A stretch of DNA of 64,000 nt, taken from contig NZ_CP022743.1 in the NCBI RefSeq assembly GCF_002257585.1, positions 5,237,340 to 5,301,339 of the forward strand. Reading direction: 5' to 3'. Below the pieces are notes generated by a model, which worked only from the letters and a program-made list of their open reading frames with translations, was not told where the DNA came from and did not search any database. Below are positions 62,032 to 64,000 of the stretch, piece after piece (position 1 is the stretch's first letter; every line of letters begins with the position of its first letter). The stretch comes from Mucilaginibacter xinganensis. GTDB taxonomy: Bacteria > Bacteroidota > Bacteroidia > Sphingobacteriales > Sphingobacteriaceae. The translations under genes were made by a program, and so were the position numbers.

Positions 62032-63579
62032 ATGGCCGGAAAGAAATTTAACACAACGTCAGATATCGAAATTAAAGAGGTTTATACTGAACCTTCAGGT
62101 ATGAATGAGTTACCCGGCGAATTCCCTTTCACCAGGGGGATTCAAAAAGACATGTACCGTGGCAGGCCGTGGACTATGCGGCAATATGCAGGGTTTTCAA
62201 CTGCCGAAGAATCAAATAAACGTTACCATTACCTGTTGAGCCAGGGTACCATGGGGCTTTCGGTTGCATTTGACCTCCCTACGCAAATTGGTTACGACTC
62301 AGACCATGAACTTGCGGACGGAGAAGTTGGTAAGGTAGGCGTGGCCATTGACTCGTTGCAAGATGTCGAAATCCTGTTCAATGGTATCGAGCTTAAAAAC
62401 ATTACCACCTCAATGACTATTAATGCTACTGCGCCTATATTATTAGCCATGTACATTGCGCTGGCAAAAAAACAGGGCGCAGACCTGAAGCAGATCTCGG
62501 GCACCATACAAAATGACATATTAAAGGAATACGCTGCCCGCGGCACCTATATATATCCTCCCCAGGCCTCCATGCGTTTGATAACTGACGTATTTGAGTA
62601 TTGCAGCAAAGAGGTCCCAAAGTGGAATACCATATCCATTTCAGGCTATCACATCCGCGAAGCGGGTTCAACTGCGGTGCAGGAGCTAGCCTTTACCCTG
62701 GCAAATGGTAAAACCTATTTGAAAGCTGCCTTACAAAAAGGATTAGATATAAACGTTTTTGCGAAAAGACTATCCTTTTTCTTTAACTGCCATAACAATT
62801 TTTTTGAAGAGATAGCGAAGTTCAGGGCGGCGAGGCGCATATGGGCAAACATTACCAAAGAACTGGGCGCTACGGATGCGGGAGCGCAAAAGCTGCGTTT
62901 TCATACCCAAACCGGTGGTTCAACCTTAACCGCGCAGCAACCCATGAACAACATTGTTAGGGTAAGTAACCAGGCTTTGGCTGCCGTATTAGGCGGCACA
63001 CAATCATTACATACCAACGGTTACGACGAGGCTATCTCCCTACCAACCGAAGCCGCTGCCAAAATTGCTTTACGTACACAACAGATTATCGCCTTTGAAA
63101 GCGGCGTAACTGACACGGTTGATCCGCTGGCTGGCTCCTATTTTATAGAAGCACTTACTGACGAACTTGAAAAAGCTGCCTATATATATATAGATAAAAT
63201 AGATGCTATGGGCGGTTCAGTAAAAGCAATTGAGCAGGATTACATTCAACAGGAGATTGCCAGATCAGCCTATATCTATCAGAATGAAATTGAAAGCGGC
63301 GAAAAGGTGCTGGTTGGCGTAAACAAATTCACCGAGCCTGAGCCAGCTGCTATCAATGTATTCCGGGTTGACGATACTATCCGTATCAAACAAACCGAAA
63401 AAATCAACATTTTAAAGAGTACAAGGGATAACCTAGCCGTATCAACATGCCTGCAAAAACTCAGCACCGCAGCTATGGGCGAAGAAAACCTTATGCCTTA
63501 TATATTAAACGCTGTAGAACAGTATGCCACATTAGGTGAAATTTCTGACACATTGCGCCACATTTTCGGGGAATACTGA
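62032..63579 (+). CDS. Methylmalonyl-CoA mutase-type large subunit, lacking the B12 domain
   Basis: This 515-residue protein is the TIM-barrel substrate-binding part of the acyl-CoA mutase family: FPFTRGIQKDMYRGRPWTMRQYAGF, LSVAFDLPTQIGYDSDH, GTIQNDILKEY, SISGYHIREAG (His207) and GGTQSLHTNGYDEA. It stops where full-length mutases (about 710 residues) continue into a cobalamin domain, so it needs a separate small subunit, as in IcmA/HcmA. The residues I align with the methylmalonyl-binding Tyr and Arg (Tyr52 in RQYAG, Arg182 in SMRL) are present, favouring methylmalonyl-CoA over isobutyryl-CoA. No small subunit gene follows within the window. Confidence 0.9.
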   Translation: MAGKKFNTTSDIEIKEVYTEPSGMNELPGEFPFTRGIQKDMYRGRPWTMRQYAGFSTAEESNKRYHYLLSQGTMGLSVAFDLPTQIGYDSDHELADGEVGKVGVAIDSLQDVEILFNGIELKNITTSMTINATAPILLAMYIALAKKQGADLKQISGTIQNDILKEYAARGTYIYPPQASMRLITDVFEYCSKEVPKWNTISISGYHIREAGSTAVQELAFTLANGKTYLKAALQKGLDINVFAKRLSFFFNCHNNFFEEIAKFRAARRIWANITKELGATDAGAQKLRFHTQTGGSTLTAQQPMNNIVRVSNQALAAVLGGTQSLHTNGYDEAISLPTEAAAKIALRTQQIIAFESGVTDTVDPLAGSYFIEALTDELEKAAYIYIDKIDAMGGSVKAIEQDYIQQEIARSAYIYQNEIESGEKVLVGVNKFTEPEPAAINVFRVDDTIRIKQTEKINILKSTRDNLAVSTCLQKLSTAAMGEENLMPYILNAVEQYATLGEISDTLRHIFGEY

Positions 63580-63599
63580 CACGGGCACCCTGTCAGTAT
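63573..63599 (+). terminator. Possible terminator at the end of the mutase gene
   Basis: ATACTGACA (63573-63581) pairs perfectly with TGTCAGTAT (63591-63599) around a 9-base GC-rich loop (CGGGCACCC). The mutase stop codon TGA lies within the left arm. The following T-run is short (CCTTTTG), so efficiency is uncertain. Confidence 0.6.
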
Positions 63600-64000
63600 A
63601 TCCTTTTGACGGACGGACTATTTTTATTCAAAAATTTATCAGCTATACAATCAGGCGTTTAAAAAATATCAGGCGCTGCTAAGTTTATTGTGGCTTAAAA
63701 ATTGACAGTTGCAGGCACCCCGGCGAACGGGCATTTGGGTAAAACACTAAAATGTGGAAAAAACTAAATTTAAAACTTTTGAATAGTTAATAAATAAGTA
63801 ACTAAGCTGTGTTACTGCGAAATATAATATTTTATAATCAATTAGCAGCATAAAACAGGTTATTATTTCATAAATTTAATTACTAAAAATGTTGAAATAT
63901 AATTTTTTTATCCACGATTTTTTTGAATATTCGATGTTCCGTAGCAGTTCCAAAAGATGTTTCGCTGGGGGTTGGAAATCAATATTTTAATAAAATTCAT
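63600..64000. other. Non-coding end of the window
   Basis: About 400 AT-rich bases with no credible gene, RNA or mobile element. A minus-strand ATG at the very edge opens only a short frame of about 30 codons. Confidence 0.5.

Noticed and set aside
1..64000. CRISPR arrays, insertion sequences, integrases or phage genes
   Set aside because: No regularly spaced direct repeats with unique spacers, no transposase or integrase motifs and no attachment-site duplication were seen, although the glycan locus looks like accessory DNA.
63909..64000. Minus-strand frame starting at the very end of the window
   Set aside because: It stops after about 30 codons, and the translation shows no recognisable motif.

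Overview
The window looks like chromosomal DNA from a Bacteroidota bacterium of the Sphingobacteriaceae, most like Mucilaginibacter or Pedobacter. The evidence is the moderate, AT-leaning base composition, TAnnTTTG-type -7 promoter boxes, few recognisable Shine-Dalgarno sites, FtsX-type ABC permeases with the Bacteroidota N-terminus, a GHL10-type hydrolase and a lid-less short adenylate kinase. The genus is inferred from gene style, not from a search.

Left flank (1-4882): a truncated FtsX/MacB-like permease, a PrxQ-like peroxiredoxin, tRNA-Arg(ACG) with a hairpin behind it, adk, a striking 100-base repeat hairpin, obgE, and an O-acyltransferase convergent with the big cluster.

Centre (4887-48773, all on the minus strand, transcribed from high to low coordinates): a 44-kb surface-polysaccharide locus of 42 genes with almost no gaps. 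It begins with Wza-like export lipoprotein, Wzc-like tyrosine kinase, a NusG/UpxY-like antiterminator and an AsnB-like amidotransferase. Next come a Wzm/Wzt ABC exporter and about 26 glycosyltransferases of the GT2, GT4, GT10, GT11, exostosin and DxD types, with methyltransferases and O-acetyltransferases interspersed. The promoter-distal end (4887-12910) holds a Wzy-like polymerase, a GT4, a methyltransferase, a GT2 fused to an exosortase-type membrane protease/transpeptidase, a WcaF-like acetyltransferase and two GT-C-like membrane proteins. Many genes overlap by four bases (ATGA, GTGA, TTGA), pointing to translational coupling. No Wzx flippase and no GDP-fucose synthesis genes are present, although five fucosyltransferase-type genes lie in the window.

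The locus is headed by a compact divergent promoter region (48774-48854). The other arm carries a GT2 and a WecA/MraY-type polyprenyl-phosphate sugar-1-phosphate transferase that could prime glycan assembly. Housekeeping and accessory genes follow: gapdh, a third GT11 fucosyltransferase, a lipoprotein, a GNAT acetyltransferase, pgk, a DUF1835 protein, an SDR oxidoreductase, a GHL10 hydrolase, a coiled-coil membrane protein, a TlpA-like thioredoxin, an IscA/ErpA-type iron-sulfur protein, a small conserved membrane protein and a B12-domain-less methylmalonyl-CoA-mutase-type large subunit.

The most notable items are the GT2-exosortase fusion with its Wzy-like and GT4 neighbours, a GT4 whose conserved N-terminus has no canonical start codon, a duplicated two-gene glycosyltransferase cassette, and the repeat hairpin between adk and obgE. 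All family assignments were made by eye from motifs; no database search was run.
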